64,000 bases of DNA from contig NZ_CP016776.1 of assembly GCF_002288185.1 (NCBI RefSeq), positions 124,001 to 188,000 of the forward strand, in the 5' to 3' direction. The notes below the pieces were generated by a model. The model was not told the DNA's origin. It searched no databases and worked only from the letters and a program-made list of their open reading frames with translations. Position 1 is the stretch's first letter, and each line of letters opens with the position of its first letter. Source of the DNA: Candidatus Planktophila vernalis. GTDB taxonomy: Bacteria; Actinomycetota; Actinomycetes; Nanopelagicales; Nanopelagicaceae. The translations under genes were made by a program, and so were the position numbers. Below are positions 1 to 9,201 of this stretch, in pieces.

Positions 1-517
1 CCATAGGTATGGCACACAAAACACTCAGGGCGGTGACACGACCAGTTTGTGCATAGAACGTACCAACTGTTGCAGTCAAACCGAAAAAGACAAATACTGA
101 AACTTCACCCAAACCGCTATAGCCATATGGATTCTTTCCGCCGGTGTAACCCCATGCTGCAGCAATAGCTGCAATACCCACAACTATTAACCATGGTGAA
201 CTAAGTAGCGATAGCCAGATTCCGGCGATAGAGGCGATACCAAAAGATATGAATGCTGCCCGTTTTACTTGCGCAGCTGTTGCTAAACCACTTGCAACTA
301 AACGTGTTGGCCCAATGCGATTGTCATCGCTTCCCTTAACGCCATCTGAATAATCGTTGGCATAGTTAACGCCGATCTGAAGCCAAACTCCCACCTTTAG
401 AGCAAGAGCTGCTCGAAACCAGTTCCAATCACTACCTGCTAGAGCAGTTGCAACAAATACTGGTGCGATTGCTGCGGGCAGTGTGCGCGGGCGCGCACCG
501 AGAATCCATTTATTCAT
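1..517 (-). CDS. menA: 1,4-dihydroxy-2-naphthoate polyprenyltransferase (partial, 3' end outside window)
   Basis: The reverse strand encodes the first 172 residues of a UbiA-family membrane prenyltransferase that attaches the isoprenoid tail to dihydroxynaphthoate in menaquinone synthesis. It begins MNKWILGARPRTLPAAIAPV and carries the MenA-type metal/diphosphate-binding segment ANDYSDGVKGSDD followed by NRIGPTRLVASG near residues 55-80, then several hydrophobic segments. The start ATG (517-515) lies inside the end of menE, an 8-base overlap, so the two are translationally coupled. The C-terminal part is cut off by the window edge. Family assignment is firm; full length cannot be judged. Confidence 0.9.
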   Translation of the reverse strand, partial: MNKWILGARPRTLPAAIAPVFVATALAGSDWNWFRAALALKVGVWLQIGVNYANDYSDGVKGSDDNRIGPTRLVASGLATAAQVKRAAFISFGIASIAGIWLSLLSSPWLIVVGIAAIAAAWGYTGGKNPYGYSGLGEVSVFVFFGLTATVGTFYAQTGRVTALSVLCAIPM

Positions 518-1586
518 GTCCCACCATTTTCGCAAGGGCTATGCGATCGACTTTGCCGATACCGAGCAAGGGTAACTGTTCTAAGTGATGAATTCCTTTT
601 GGCTTTGATGCAGCCCCTAACGCTGCCTCTAAATAATGCGCAATTTCACTCTCACCGATTTCACCAACGACAGCTAGGTGCAAAGCATGTCCCCACTGAA
701 TGTCATTGACTGCAAAGGCAGCAAATTCAATCTCTGGATAACGAATTGAAAGCGTTGCTTCTATGGCAGTGAGTGAGACATTCTCTCCACCTGAAATGAT
801 TACATCATCGGCTCGTCCCAAGATATGAAGCTTGCCATTTATGATTTCACCAAGATCATTTGTAACAAACCATCCATCGCTAAGAATATAGAGCTCTGGA
901 GCGTTCAGGTAAGTCTCTGACATTACCGAACCACGGATTTGAACTAAAGATTTTTCATTGAGGCAATATTCAACACCTTCAATTGCTTGACCGTTATAAA
1001 TACAGCCACCAGAAGTTTCAGTCATTCCGTAGGTTTCAACAACATTGATTCCAGCATCTTTCGCTTGCTGGCTAAGAGCTGGTGATATTGCTGCGCCTCC
1101 CACTAATACTGCTTGTGCACTTTGTAGATGGCGCAGTAAACGCTCATCACTATTGAGAGCTCTAAATAACTGTGTCGGAACAATTGACGTGAAATCAACT
1201 TTTGGATATTTACCTTGGTGTTCACGCAAATCAATAGGAAGTGTTCCAAGTTCCATTGATCGAATAATTACATTAACCGCGGCAATATGTGTTAACGGTA
1301 AGAACAAAGACCACTGCTGGCCAGACTTTGCTTCTAAGAACTTATTTGATGCCCGCGCAGATGCAAGTAATGCCGAAGCTGTGAAAGCAACCTCTTTACT
1401 CATTCCAGTAGTGCCACTAGTGCCAATAACTAATGCGATACGTGAAGGGGCGCTAGTTGATCGAACTTCGCCAAGACCTAAGGCTGGGCCAGTACCAGCC
1501 AGGGCTGCTGTGATTTCTCCCGCTAAATCAGGGATTGCGCACGCAGGGCTGACCCGGTGAATATCTCGTTGTGACGTCATCTCCAT
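510..1586 (-). CDS. menE: o-succinylbenzoate--CoA ligase
   Basis: 358-residue AMP-forming acyl-CoA synthetase that activates o-succinylbenzoate for menaquinone synthesis. The P-loop-like AMP-binding motif GTSGTTGMSKEV sits near residues 55-66, ETYGMTETSGG supplies the adenine/AMP loop near residue 185, and NDLGEI plus GRADDVIISGGENVS give the hinge region. The C-terminal KPKGIHHLEQLPLLGIGKVDR holds the catalytic lysine. It is shorter than the 450-500 residues of many MenE proteins, as often in actinobacteria. A second ATG two codons downstream (1580) is equally possible. It overlaps menA and is divergent from menB, with 41 bases between. Confidence 0.92.
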   Translation of the reverse strand: MEMTSQRDIHRVSPACAIPDLAGEITAALAGTGPALGLGEVRSTSAPSRIALVIGTSGTTGMSKEVAFTASALLASARASNKFLEAKSGQQWSLFLPLTHIAAVNVIIRSMELGTLPIDLREHQGKYPKVDFTSIVPTQLFRALNSDERLLRHLQSAQAVLVGGAAISPALSQQAKDAGINVVETYGMTETSGGCIYNGQAIEGVEYCLNEKSLVQIRGSVMSETYLNAPELYILSDGWFVTNDLGEIINGKLHILGRADDVIISGGENVSLTAIEATLSIRYPEIEFAAFAVNDIQWGHALHLAVVGEIGESEIAHYLEAALGAASKPKGIHHLEQLPLLGIGKVDRIALAKMVGHE

Positions 1587-1627
1587 TGCACCCGTAGGGT
1601 ATCCCTTGTAAAGACAATGGAGGAAAT
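1587..1627. promoter_or_regulatory. menE/menB divergent intergenic region
   Basis: Only 41 bases separate the two start codons, so promoters for both directions must overlap or extend into coding sequence. A strong Shine-Dalgarno GGAGG at 1619-1623 precedes the menB GTG start. I see no convincing -35/-10 pair. Confidence 0.35.
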
Positions 1628-2506
1628 GTGAGCAAGCCCTTTAAGCGTGATTTTGGTAGCCGTGAGATACCTCATTGGATAACTGCGCCCGGCGGTGAAG
1701 AGTTCGTTGATATTAAATATCAAATGGGTGATGGCATTGCCAAGATCACAATTAATCGACCTCAAGTTCGTAATGCATTTCGTCCTCAAACAATTATTGA
1801 ATTAATTGAAGCTTTTCATTTAGCGCGAGATAACGAAGAAGTTGGCGTCATTATCTTTACTGGCGAAGGTACTGAAGCTTTTTGTTCAGGTGGCGATATA
1901 AATGTGCGCGGTGACGACGGATATCTTGGCGATGACAAATTAGCTAAAAAGGGTATTGGCCGTCTTAATGTTTTAGATTTACAGGTACAAATCCGTCGCA
2001 CACCAAAACCAGTTGTTGCAATGGTTGCAGGCTGGGCAGTTGGCGGGGGACATGTATTACATGTTGTCTGTGATTTAACAGTTGCTGCAGATAATGCAAA
2101 GTTTGGCCAAACGGGTCCAATGGTTGGTTCATTTGATGGCGGATATGGTGCAGGTCTACTTGCAGCACATGTTGGTCAAAAGAAAGCCCGTGAAATTTGG
2201 TTTATGACTCGCCAATACAACGCCCAAGAAGCCCTCGATATGGGACTTGTAAACACTGTTGTTCCAATCGCAGAGCTAGAAGCAGAAACTGTTTCTTGGT
2301 GTCGCGAGATGCTACGTAACTCTCCACTTGCACTGCGCTTACTTAAAGCAAGTTTAAATGCAGCAGATGATGGATTAGCCGGTGTTCAGCAGTTAGCAGG
2401 GGATGCAACCTTGTTGTTCTATATGACTGAAGAAGGTCAAGAAGGACGCGATGCATATATGGAAAAACGAGATCCTGATTTCGGGAAATTTCCAAAGCGC
2501 CCTTAA
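1628..2506 (+). CDS. menB: 1,4-dihydroxy-2-naphthoyl-CoA synthase
   Basis: 292-residue crotonase-fold enzyme that closes the second ring of the menaquinone headgroup. After the extended MenB N-terminus ([20 protein letters not shown]) come the oxyanion-hole segments [15 protein letters not shown] near residue 85 and [20 protein letters not shown] near residue 135, and the typical end [19 protein letters not shown]. The GTG start at 1628 has a GGAGG ribosome site 4 bases upstream; an ATG two bases earlier is followed at once by a stop. menC starts 3 bases after its stop. Confidence 0.96.
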   Translation: MSKPFKRDFGSREIPHWITAPGGEEFVDIKYQMGDGIAKITINRPQVRNAFRPQTIIELIEAFHLARDNEEVGVIIFTGEGTEAFCSGGDINVRGDDGYLGDDKLAKKGIGRLNVLDLQVQIRRTPKPVVAMVAGWAVGGGHVLHVVCDLTVAADNAKFGQTGPMVGSFDGGYGAGLLAAHVGQKKAREIWFMTRQYNAQEALDMGLVNTVVPIAELEAETVSWCREMLRNSPLALRLLKASLNAADDGLAGVQQLAGDATLLFYMTEEGQEGRDAYMEKRDPDFGKFPKRP

Positions 2507-2509
2507 GCG

Positions 2510-3457
2510 ATGCTTGATTTGATTCTCGACTCTTTAAGAGTCATTAGCCTTCCCATGAAGACCAATTTTCGTGGAATCAATCACCGTGAAGTTGCTTTCT
2601 TTGAAGGCCCACAAGGTTGGGCAGAGTTTTCACCTTTTCTTGAATACTCAGATGAAGAATCTTCACGCTGGTTAGCCTGTGCAATAGAGGCTGCAACACA
2701 GCCAAGACCAAAGCTTTTTCGCACATCGGTTACGGTTAATGGAACAATTCCTGCCACCAACGACAAAAAAGTCGTGGATGATCTAGTCGCCTCCTATCCA
2801 GGTGTAAAAACCTACAAAGTTAAGGTTGGCGATAACCTCAGCGAAGATATTGTCCGATTGGCAAGAATTCGTTCACTTGGTCGCAAAGTAAATATTCGTA
2901 TCGACGTCAACGGCCTTTGGAGCGTTGAGCAAGCGCTTACCAATCTCTATGCCTTCTACGAAAATGTTGGACCATTTGAATATGTTGAACAACCCTGTGC
3001 AACTCTGGATGAATTAAGGGAACTCAAGAGCAAGATCCGTATTCCGCTGAAAATCGCAGTGGATGAGGTAATCCGAAAGTCAGCAGATCCATTTTCGCTG
3101 GAGTTACAAGGCGCGGCCGATATTGTGATGCTAAAAGTTCAACCTCTAGGTGGAATAAGAAATGCACATGCCTTAGCAGCTCACCACAAATTACCTGTCG
3201 TTGTTTCAAGCGCCCTTGAAAGTGCCGTGGGAATTAATTACGGACTAATTTTGGCCGCCTCCTTTGAAGAGATGAGTTATGACTGCGGCCTTGGCACAGG
3301 CTCACTGCTAGCAAAGAACGTTGCAGAGATTCCAATTGTTGATGGAAAAATGCAGATTCAGCGCTTTGAGCCCAACTTTGATGGGTTGGAAGTGTCGGCT
3401 GAGCGCTTTGATTGGTGGAAGAATCGAATCATGAGAACAGCGGCGCTACTGGGATGA
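2510..3457 (+). CDS. menC: o-succinylbenzoate synthase
   Basis: 315-residue enolase-superfamily dehydratase converting SHCHC to o-succinylbenzoate. The catalytic layout is visible: TYKVKVGDN (KxK acid/base lysines, about residue 98), RIDVNGLWS (metal Asp), EYVEQPC (metal Glu), KIAVDEVIRK (metal Asp) and VMLKVQPLGG (second catalytic Lys). An ATG further in (2555, MKTNFRGI) is also a possible start; ATG 2510 follows menB directly and is the default. Its TGA stop overlaps the menD ATG, so it is coupled to menD. Confidence 0.93.
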   Translation: MLDLILDSLRVISLPMKTNFRGINHREVAFFEGPQGWAEFSPFLEYSDEESSRWLACAIEAATQPRPKLFRTSVTVNGTIPATNDKKVVDDLVASYPGVKTYKVKVGDNLSEDIVRLARIRSLGRKVNIRIDVNGLWSVEQALTNLYAFYENVGPFEYVEQPCATLDELRELKSKIRIPLKIAVDEVIRKSADPFSLELQGAADIVMLKVQPLGGIRNAHALAAHHKLPVVVSSALESAVGINYGLILAASFEEMSYDCGLGTGSLLAKNVAEIPIVDGKMQIQRFEPNFDGLEVSAERFDWWKNRIMRTAALLG

Positions 3458-5028
3458 ACAACTCAACCAGCCTTGCGCGCGTGATGGTTCGCCAGATTAT
3501 TGAAGCGGGAATCACTGACGTAGTTGTTTCTCCAGGTTCTCGAAATGCCCCACTCTCACTTGCATTCTTTGCTGCATCAAAGCGTGGATTAATTAAGTTG
3601 CACATGCGAATTGATGAACGCACAGCAGCTTTCTTTGCATTAGGAATCATTAAAGCAACTGGTCGCCCGGTTCCAATTGTTTGCACAAGTGGAACGGCAG
3701 TTGCTAATTACCATCCAGCAGTACTAGAGGCCAGCCACACCAATGCTCCGCTATTAGTTTTAACTGCTGATCGCCCTGCCATCTTGCGCAAAACTGGTGC
3801 AAATCAAACGACCGAACAAGCAAGAATTTATGGAAAAGCAGTTCGCTACTTTGCAGATATCGACGGACCAGTATTTCCGATGGATCTGCCTTTTGATAGT
3901 TTGCGAAATGGTCCAGTGCATTTAAACGTTCAATTCGATGAACCGATGCTTCCAGATGATTCTGATCAGTGGCTAGATGAAATTAAAGTCTCTGCCAAGG
4001 CTTTCGAAACTAGAACTAAGCCAACAACTCTCAAGAGTGATGCCAACAGAGGTGTTCTGGTTATTGGTCATGATCGAGGCGGATTAAGCGTTGAGAGCGT
4101 TAGAAAGTTTGCTAGAGAATTAGGTTGGCCGATCATTGCCGAAGATCCACTCACATTTGCCGATGCAGTAGCTCATGCCGCTATCTTCTTAACATCAGCT
4201 CAAATTCGCGCAGCGTTGATTCCACAAACAGTAATTGTGATAGGTCGCACGACTTTGTCGCGCTCAATTAATACCTTCTTAAAACTTGCGCCCACTCAGA
4301 TTGTTATCGATCCACGCATGGCCACTGTAGATAGTGACAGGCATGCAGATAAGCGCTTTATGCAGATTCCAGAGCTCAACACAAAAAAAGCATCACCTGA
4401 GTGGAGTGAGCAGTGGGAGAAATATGCAGATCGCGCTGCCAAGAGTATTGACGCGCTAACTGGATTTAGCGAAGCTGTGATTTCCAGAGAAGTAGCAGCT
4501 AATTTGCCTGAGGGTTCCACCCTCTTTGTTTCATCATCTAGACCCATTAGAGACTTAGAAGGTTTTGCAGCTCCACGTAGTGGTGTGACAACACACGCAA
4601 ACCGTGGACTAGCAGGCATCGATGGCAATATCTCAACTGCACTAGGAATTGCTTCAGCAAGCAAGCAAACTTTTGCAGTACTGGGTGATTTATCTTTCTT
4701 GCATGATTTGACTGGATTAATTCATCGTGAAGATATCAATTGCTGCTTCATTGTGATTAACAACGATGGAGGCGGCATTTTTTCTACTTTGCCACAGCGC
4801 GGTGTGGATGGCTTTGAAAGCGTCTTTGGCACACCACATGGCCTTGACCCAGCTGCAATTGCCGGCGCAATGGGGATTAGCGCATCAACAATTTCATCTA
4901 CTGATGAGCTGAAGAAGGTATTGAAATCAGCAGTTAAAGGAATTTCAATTGTTGTGGCAAATGTTGCATCCAGAGACGAGAATGCAGATTCACTTAAAGC
5001 TATCTATGAATCGATGAACTCTATTTAA
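3454..5028 (+). CDS. menD: 2-succinyl-5-enolpyruvyl-6-hydroxy-3-cyclohexene-1-carboxylate synthase
   Basis: 524-residue thiamine-diphosphate enzyme joining isochorismate and 2-oxoglutarate in the first committed menaquinone step. The N-terminal PYR domain has VVSPGSRNAPLS and RIDERTAAFFALG; the C-terminal PP domain has LGDLSFLHDLTG and the ThDP/Mg motif VINNDGGGIFS. I place the start at ATG 3454 (MNNSTSLARVMV), which overlaps the menC stop as ATGA and matches the usual MenD N-terminus; the upstream in-frame extension lies wholly inside menC. It converges on menF, sharing the four bases TTAA. Confidence 0.95.
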   Translation: MNNSTSLARVMVRQIIEAGITDVVVSPGSRNAPLSLAFFAASKRGLIKLHMRIDERTAAFFALGIIKATGRPVPIVCTSGTAVANYHPAVLEASHTNAPLLVLTADRPAILRKTGANQTTEQARIYGKAVRYFADIDGPVFPMDLPFDSLRNGPVHLNVQFDEPMLPDDSDQWLDEIKVSAKAFETRTKPTTLKSDANRGVLVIGHDRGGLSVESVRKFARELGWPIIAEDPLTFADAVAHAAIFLTSAQIRAALIPQTVIVIGRTTLSRSINTFLKLAPTQIVIDPRMATVDSDRHADKRFMQIPELNTKKASPEWSEQWEKYADRAAKSIDALTGFSEAVISREVAANLPEGSTLFVSSSRPIRDLEGFAAPRSGVTTHANRGLAGIDGNISTALGIASASKQTFAVLGDLSFLHDLTGLIHREDINCCFIVINNDGGGIFSTLPQRGVDGFESVFGTPHGLDPAAIAGAMGISASTISSTDELKKVLKSAVKGISIVVANVASRDENADSLKAIYESMNSI

Positions 5029-6245
5029 AGCAAGGCGCTTCGCATTGGAATGAACTTTGCTTCACTTTCAGCTAACTCTTTTACCGGATCTGATCCAACA
5101 ACAATGCCGCACCCAGCAAAGATTCGAATTGAATCACCTTTAATCTGACCACAACGAAGAGCAATACCTAATTCACCATCTCCTGCAGCATCAATCCAAC
5201 CAACAGGGCCTGCATAGCGGCCACGAGAGATTGCTTCAATTTCATTAATAAGGGCGGCAGCTTTATCTCTAGGAGTTCCACAGACCGCAGCCGATGGATG
5301 AAGTTGTTCCAAGATTGTGAATGCATCAACATGGGCCAAAGTTTCAGCAAGAGCCCCAGTCACATCAGTTGCAAGGTGCATGACGTTTGCTAAGTGCAAA
5401 ACAAAAGGAGATTCTGGAACGTTGATGGATGTGCAGAAAGGCTCAATGGCATCTGCAACCGAGCGCACTGCATATTCATGTTCTTCTAAATCCTTTGATG
5501 AACGCGCAAGTGATGCAGCAAGTGCTAAATCTCGCTCATCATCACCGGTCTTGCTAATAGTTCCGGCCAAGACTCGGGATGTGACCATGCTCTTTGTTAA
5601 ACGCAAAAGAAGTTCAGGCGTTGCTCCTACTAATCCAGCAACTGAGAAATTCCAAGTGGAAGGGTATTCAGCAGCCAAGGTCTTTAAAATAGAGCGTGCA
5701 TCGATTGCACTCTCTGAAGTTCCAACAACATCGCGAGCCAATACAACTTTGTCCAATCCATTATTGTGAATACGATCAACTGCGGTTTTCACACCTGATT
5801 TCCAGGCTTCATCACTACTTTCACTCACTTCCCAGGTCACAGAAGTCTTAGGCAAATCTGCTCTTTCTGAATTAAGAATTGGTTGTGGATCAGAGCCAAC
5901 CCAGGTAATCCATGATTTATCGCCCTTTTTACCCACTATTACTTTAGGAATAACAAGGACAGAGACATCATCGGGTGAGAAAGAAAATGAAGAGAACAGA
6001 ACTGGTCCGGTGCCGTTTCCGTGAACGGTATTAGTAACTGCAAATGTCTCTAACTGCTTCTGCCACCAGTGTCTGGCATCGGCAAATCTATGTGGCCCGC
6101 TAACAGTTGTTGTCGCATGAACACCCCAACCAACTAAACCTTCACCGCCTCGCACCCACGCAGTTGGTGCTGAATCTGGAAGCAAATCCAATAAGGGTAG
6201 ATGATCGCCAAGGCGGGTGGTTGTAACAGGAATGAGGGAAGTCAT
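5025..6245 (-). CDS. menF: isochorismate synthase
   Basis: 406-residue chorismate-utilising enzyme that makes isochorismate for MenD. Family motifs are LAGTISKTGDDERDLALAASL, LHPSAAVCGTPRDKAA, RGRYAGPVGWID and FAGCGIVVGSDPVKELAESEAKF. I chose ATG 6245 (MTSLIPVTTTRLGD), which fits the usual actinobacterial N-terminus; an in-frame ATG at 6290 would overlap bioY by 31 bases. Gene order (bioY then menF on the reverse strand) suggests co-transcription. The stop overlaps the menD stop, so transcription from either side must run into the other gene. Confidence 0.92.
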   Translation of the reverse strand: MTSLIPVTTTRLGDHLPLLDLLPDSAPTAWVRGGEGLVGWGVHATTTVSGPHRFADARHWWQKQLETFAVTNTVHGNGTGPVLFSSFSFSPDDVSVLVIPKVIVGKKGDKSWITWVGSDPQPILNSERADLPKTSVTWEVSESSDEAWKSGVKTAVDRIHNNGLDKVVLARDVVGTSESAIDARSILKTLAAEYPSTWNFSVAGLVGATPELLLRLTKSMVTSRVLAGTISKTGDDERDLALAASLARSSKDLEEHEYAVRSVADAIEPFCTSINVPESPFVLHLANVMHLATDVTGALAETLAHVDAFTILEQLHPSAAVCGTPRDKAAALINEIEAISRGRYAGPVGWIDAAGDGELGIALRCGQIKGDSIRIFAGCGIVVGSDPVKELAESEAKFIPMRSALL

Positions 6246-6259
6246 AAGTGAAGTTCTAC

Positions 6260-6844
6260 TTAATTGTGCTTTCGATTTACTATCCGCCAAATAATTGGAA
6301 GTGAGGTTCCGGCAATTGCAATCTTTAGTACTTCACCAACTATAAATGGAGTTAATCCTGCATTTATTGTCCAACTCCAACTTTGGCTAGTGAACTGATG
6401 GAGCCAGAGCAAACCGAATGTAAATGTTGTTAGTGTTCCAAGTAGCATTGAAGGCAGAGCTGTTGCAAACTTTTGATCTAAACGCTTCTGTGCAAGTAAA
6501 CCTAAAAGAAATGTTGAAACAAGCATTCCCACTAAATAGCCACCAGTTGCCCCAACGACTTTTTCAATTCCATAACTTTGTCCAGCAAATACTGGAGCAC
6601 CAGCTATTCCTGCTAAGAGGTATATGGCAAAGGTTGTAAAGCCAAGTGATGCGCCATAGGTGGTTCCAACTAAGAGAACACCAAGAGTTTGCCCAGTAAC
6701 CGGAACAGGTGAACCTGGAACTGGAATCGCAATTTGGGCGAGGGCAGCTAAGAAAAACACGCCCCCAACAATTAACACCGCATTGCTCAGAGCACTTGCT
6801 CGAGGCAGCACGATTGTTCGAAGGGATGTGGCTGGAAATGACAT
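6260..6844 (-). CDS. bioY: biotin ECF transporter substrate-binding S component
   Basis: 194-residue membrane protein of the BioY family, which binds biotin and works with an energy-coupling module (EcfA/A'/T or BioMN). Seen: hydrophobic segments throughout, the signature PVPGSPVPVTGQTLGVLLVG near residues 38-57, and the late GLTPFIVGEVLKIAIAG. The start ATG 6844 has a good GAGAGGA ribosome site; longer forms starting upstream would run into the menG 5' region. No ECF ATPase or T gene is nearby, so it probably shares a module encoded elsewhere. Confidence 0.92.
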   Translation of the reverse strand: MSFPATSLRTIVLPRASALSNAVLIVGGVFFLAALAQIAIPVPGSPVPVTGQTLGVLLVGTTYGASLGFTTFAIYLLAGIAGAPVFAGQSYGIEKVVGATGGYLVGMLVSTFLLGLLAQKRLDQKFATALPSMLLGTLTTFTFGLLWLHQFTSQSWSWTINAGLTPFIVGEVLKIAIAGTSLPIIWRIVNRKHN

Positions 6845-6905
6845 ATTCGAGTCCTCTCGTGTTGGCTGAGTTGTGGATGAGCCTACTTCAAGGGAGAATA
6901 CGGCT
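6845..6905. promoter_or_regulatory. bioY/menG divergent intergenic region
   Basis: 61 bases hold start signals for bioY (reverse) and menG (forward). AGGGAGAA at 6891-6898 is the menG ribosome site, and GAGAGGA on the reverse strand serves bioY. This must contain the promoter for menG and possibly for the whole nuo operon, since no gap larger than 20 bases occurs downstream until the end of the polyprenyl synthase gene. No clear consensus promoter is readable. Confidence 0.4.
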
Positions 6906-7598
6906 ATGTCGCGCGCTAATTTGAGCAAAGATCCTGATGAAGTAGCAGCGATGTTTGATGGCGTGGCCAAGCGCTATGACCTGGTCAATGATTTACTCAG
7001 TTTGGGTCGCACCAAGGCCTGGCGCAAAGCTGCAACGAAGATAATCGCCCCAAAGGCAGGAATGCAGATTCTCGATTTAGCCGCTGGCCCGGGCTCATCC
7101 TCTGAACCCCTCCATAAAGCAGGGGCAACGGTCTTTGCTACAGATTTCTCTGAGGGAATGCTGGCCGTGGGCCGCAAAAGCCGCCCTTATCTGAACTTCT
7201 CAAAGGCAGATGCCCTCAATCTGCCCTTTGAAGCCAATCGCTTTGATGTTGTGACCATCTCCTATGGCCTTCGAAACACTGTGGATTACCCCAAGGCGCT
7301 CGCAGAAGCCCTTCGAGTCACCAAACCAGGCGGTCGCATGGTCGTGGTCGAGTTCAGCCATCCCACCTGGCGCCCCTTTCGCACCATCTATACCGAGTAT
7401 TTGATGAAGGCCCTGCCAGCCATTGCCCGCAAGACCTCCTCTAACCCAGATGCCTATGTCTATTTGGCTGAATCCATTAGGGCATGGCCGGATCAAAAGG
7501 GTTTGGCTGCAGCCATGGAAAAGGCGGGGTGGGGCAAGGTGAGCTGGAAAAACCTTACAGGCGGGGTTGTTGCAGTTCACAGCGGGATAAAGGGCTAG
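6906..7598 (+). CDS. menG: demethylmenaquinone methyltransferase
   Basis: 230-residue SAM-dependent methyltransferase of the UbiE/MenG family, the last step of menaquinone synthesis. Motifs: VAAMFDGVAKRYDLVNDLLS at the N-terminus, ILDLAAGPGSSSEPL (SAM motif I, about residue 57), VVTISYGLRNTVDYPKALAEA and the C-terminal NLTGGVVAVHSGIK. Start ATG 6906 is preceded by AGGGAGAA; an ATG 33 bases upstream would include the ribosome site. Its third-codon positions look clearly richer in C and G than those of its neighbours. nuoA starts 19 bases after its stop. Confidence 0.94.
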   Translation: MSRANLSKDPDEVAAMFDGVAKRYDLVNDLLSLGRTKAWRKAATKIIAPKAGMQILDLAAGPGSSSEPLHKAGATVFATDFSEGMLAVGRKSRPYLNFSKADALNLPFEANRFDVVTISYGLRNTVDYPKALAEALRVTKPGGRMVVVEFSHPTWRPFRTIYTEYLMKALPAIARKTSSNPDAYVYLAESIRAWPDQKGLAAAMEKAGWGKVSWKNLTGGVVAVHSGIKG

Positions 7599-7617
7599 CG
7601 GTCATTGGCATTAGCCA

Positions 7618-8010
7618 ATGAACTCTAAGATTTCATCCGTGCCAGCTACATCAAATCCATACGTGCCAATTTTGGTACTAGGGGCTATTGGCTTTGGTTT
7701 TGCGGTCTTTTCAATAGTTGCAGGCGCTCTGACAGGTCCAAAGCGCTACAACCGTGCGAAGTTAGATGCTTATGAGTGTGGAATTGAACCTTCACCACAA
7801 GCTGCTGAAGGTGGACGTTTTCCAGTTAAGTATTTTTTAACGGCAATGCTTTTCATTATCTTTGATATTGAAATTGTTTTCCTTTACCCATGGGCAGTCT
7901 CATTTGATGCACTTGGACTATTTGGCTTAATCGAAATGGCTATCTTCATTGGAACAGTCTTTGTTGCATATGCATATGTGTGGCGACGCGGTGGATTGGA
8001 ATGGGATTAA
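7618..8010 (+). CDS. nuoA: NADH-quinone oxidoreductase subunit A
   Basis: 130-residue membrane subunit of complex I. Three hydrophobic segments and the conserved stretch KLDAYECGIEPSPQAAEGGRF and KYFLTAMLFIIFDIEIVFL identify NuoA. The ATG lies in the 3' arm of a small hairpin (ATTGGC, loop ATTA, GCCAAT, 7604-7619) and lacks a clear Shine-Dalgarno sequence; a GTG at 7639 is an alternative start that would keep all conserved residues. First gene of the 14-gene nuo operon. Confidence 0.95.
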   Translation: MNSKISSVPATSNPYVPILVLGAIGFGFAVFSIVAGALTGPKRYNRAKLDAYECGIEPSPQAAEGGRFPVKYFLTAMLFIIFDIEIVFLYPWAVSFDALGLFGLIEMAIFIGTVFVAYAYVWRRGGLEWD

Positions 8011-8013
8011 AAA

Positions 8014-8571
8014 ATGGGTCTTGAAGAGAAAATCCCAAGCGGTTTTGTTCTAACCACTGTTGAAAAGCTAGCCGGCTACATGCGCAAGAACTCATTGTGG
8101 CCAGCAACATTTGGTCTTGCTTGCTGTGCTATTGAAATGATGGCAGTGGGTTCAGCAGCTAAATACGATATTTCACGTTTTGGTATGGAAGTTTTCCGTG
8201 CATCCCCACGTCAAGCAGATTTAATGATTGTTGCTGGACGTGTTTCAAACAAGATGGCCCCAGTGCTTCGCCAGATTTATGATCAAATGGCAGCGCCAAA
8301 GTGGGTAATTGCAATGGGTGCTTGTGCATCTTCAGGTGGAATGTTTAACAACTACGCAATTGTGCAAGGTGTTGATCACGTAGTTCCAGTTGATATCTAT
8401 CTTCCAGGTTGCCCACCACGTCCTGAGATGTTGCTTGATGCAATCTTGAAACTACATTCAAAGATTTATGATGAAAAATTAGGCTCAAATCGCGCACAAA
8501 TCATCAAGGAAGTTGAACTTGCTGCAATGAATGCAAAGCCAACTATTGAGATGAAGGGCCTGTTGGCTTAA
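8014..8571 (+). CDS. nuoB: NADH-quinone oxidoreductase subunit B
   Basis: 185-residue peripheral subunit of complex I that carries the N2 4Fe-4S cluster, the last electron donor to quinone. The four cysteine ligands are visible in [11 protein letters not shown] (tandem Cys, about residues 37-38), MGACASSGG (about 102) and LPGCPPRPE (about 132). It starts 3 bases after nuoA and is followed directly by nuoC. Confidence 0.97.
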   Translation: MGLEEKIPSGFVLTTVEKLAGYMRKNSLWPATFGLACCAIEMMAVGSAAKYDISRFGMEVFRASPRQADLMIVAGRVSNKMAPVLRQIYDQMAAPKWVIAMGACASSGGMFNNYAIVQGVDHVVPVDIYLPGCPPRPEMLLDAILKLHSKIYDEKLGSNRAQIIKEVELAAMNAKPTIEMKGLLA

Positions 8572-9201
8572 ATGAGTGAACAAGGAATGTTTGGTGCTCA
8601 GGGCACCGGCGACACATCAGGATATGGCGGGCTAGCCCGCACAGCTGCTTCTACAGGCTCATCCGAGCGTCCTTATGGCAGTTATTTTGATGAAGTTGCT
8701 GATGATTTAGAGCGCGCATATCCAATGTTTTCAGATGCAATTGAACGCGTAGTTGTTGATCGCGGTGAATTAACTTTGCATGTGAAGCGTGAAAAACTGG
8801 TGGAAGTTTCTAAGATTTTGCGTGATTCATTAAAGTTTGAAATGTGCATGGGTGTCTCTGGAGTTAACTATCCAGCAGATGCAGGACGTGAATTACACGC
8901 CGTTTATCCATTGCTGTCACTAACAAATAATCGACGCATTCGCCTTGAAGTATCAGTGCCTGATGCAGATGCTCACATTCCATCAGTTGTTGAAGTGTGG
9001 GCAGGAAATAACTGGCATGAGCGCGAGACTTTTGACATGTTTGGAATCATCTTTGATGGCCACCCAGGTCTTACTCGTATTTTGATGCCAGATGATTGGC
9101 AAGGACATCCACAACGTAAAGATTATGCACTCGGTGGAATTCCAGTTGAGTACAAGGGCGCAACAACTCCTCCTCCTAATGAGAGAAGGAGCTACAAGTG
9201 A
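8572..9201 (+). CDS. nuoC: NADH-quinone oxidoreductase subunit C
   Basis: 209-residue 30-kDa-type subunit of the hydrophilic connecting module. The conserved C-terminal block [20 protein letters not shown] followed by [20 protein letters not shown] is present. About 40 N-terminal residues are Gly/Ser-rich and probably disordered, as in other actinobacterial NuoC. It begins right after the nuoB stop; its TGA overlaps the nuoD GTG start (GTGA). Confidence 0.96.
   Translation: MSEQGMFGAQGTGDTSGYGGLARTAASTGSSERPYGSYFDEVADDLERAYPMFSDAIERVVVDRGELTLHVKREKLVEVSKILRDSLKFEMCMGVSGVNYPADAGRELHAVYPLLSLTNNRRIRLEVSVPDADAHIPSVVEVWAGNNWHERETFDMFGIIFDGHPGLTRILMPDDWQGHPQRKDYALGGIPVEYKGATTPPPNERRSYK

Noticed and set aside
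1045-1560. 171-residue forward frame antisense to menE
   Set aside because: menE motifs are complete on the other strand; this frame shows no protein-like features.
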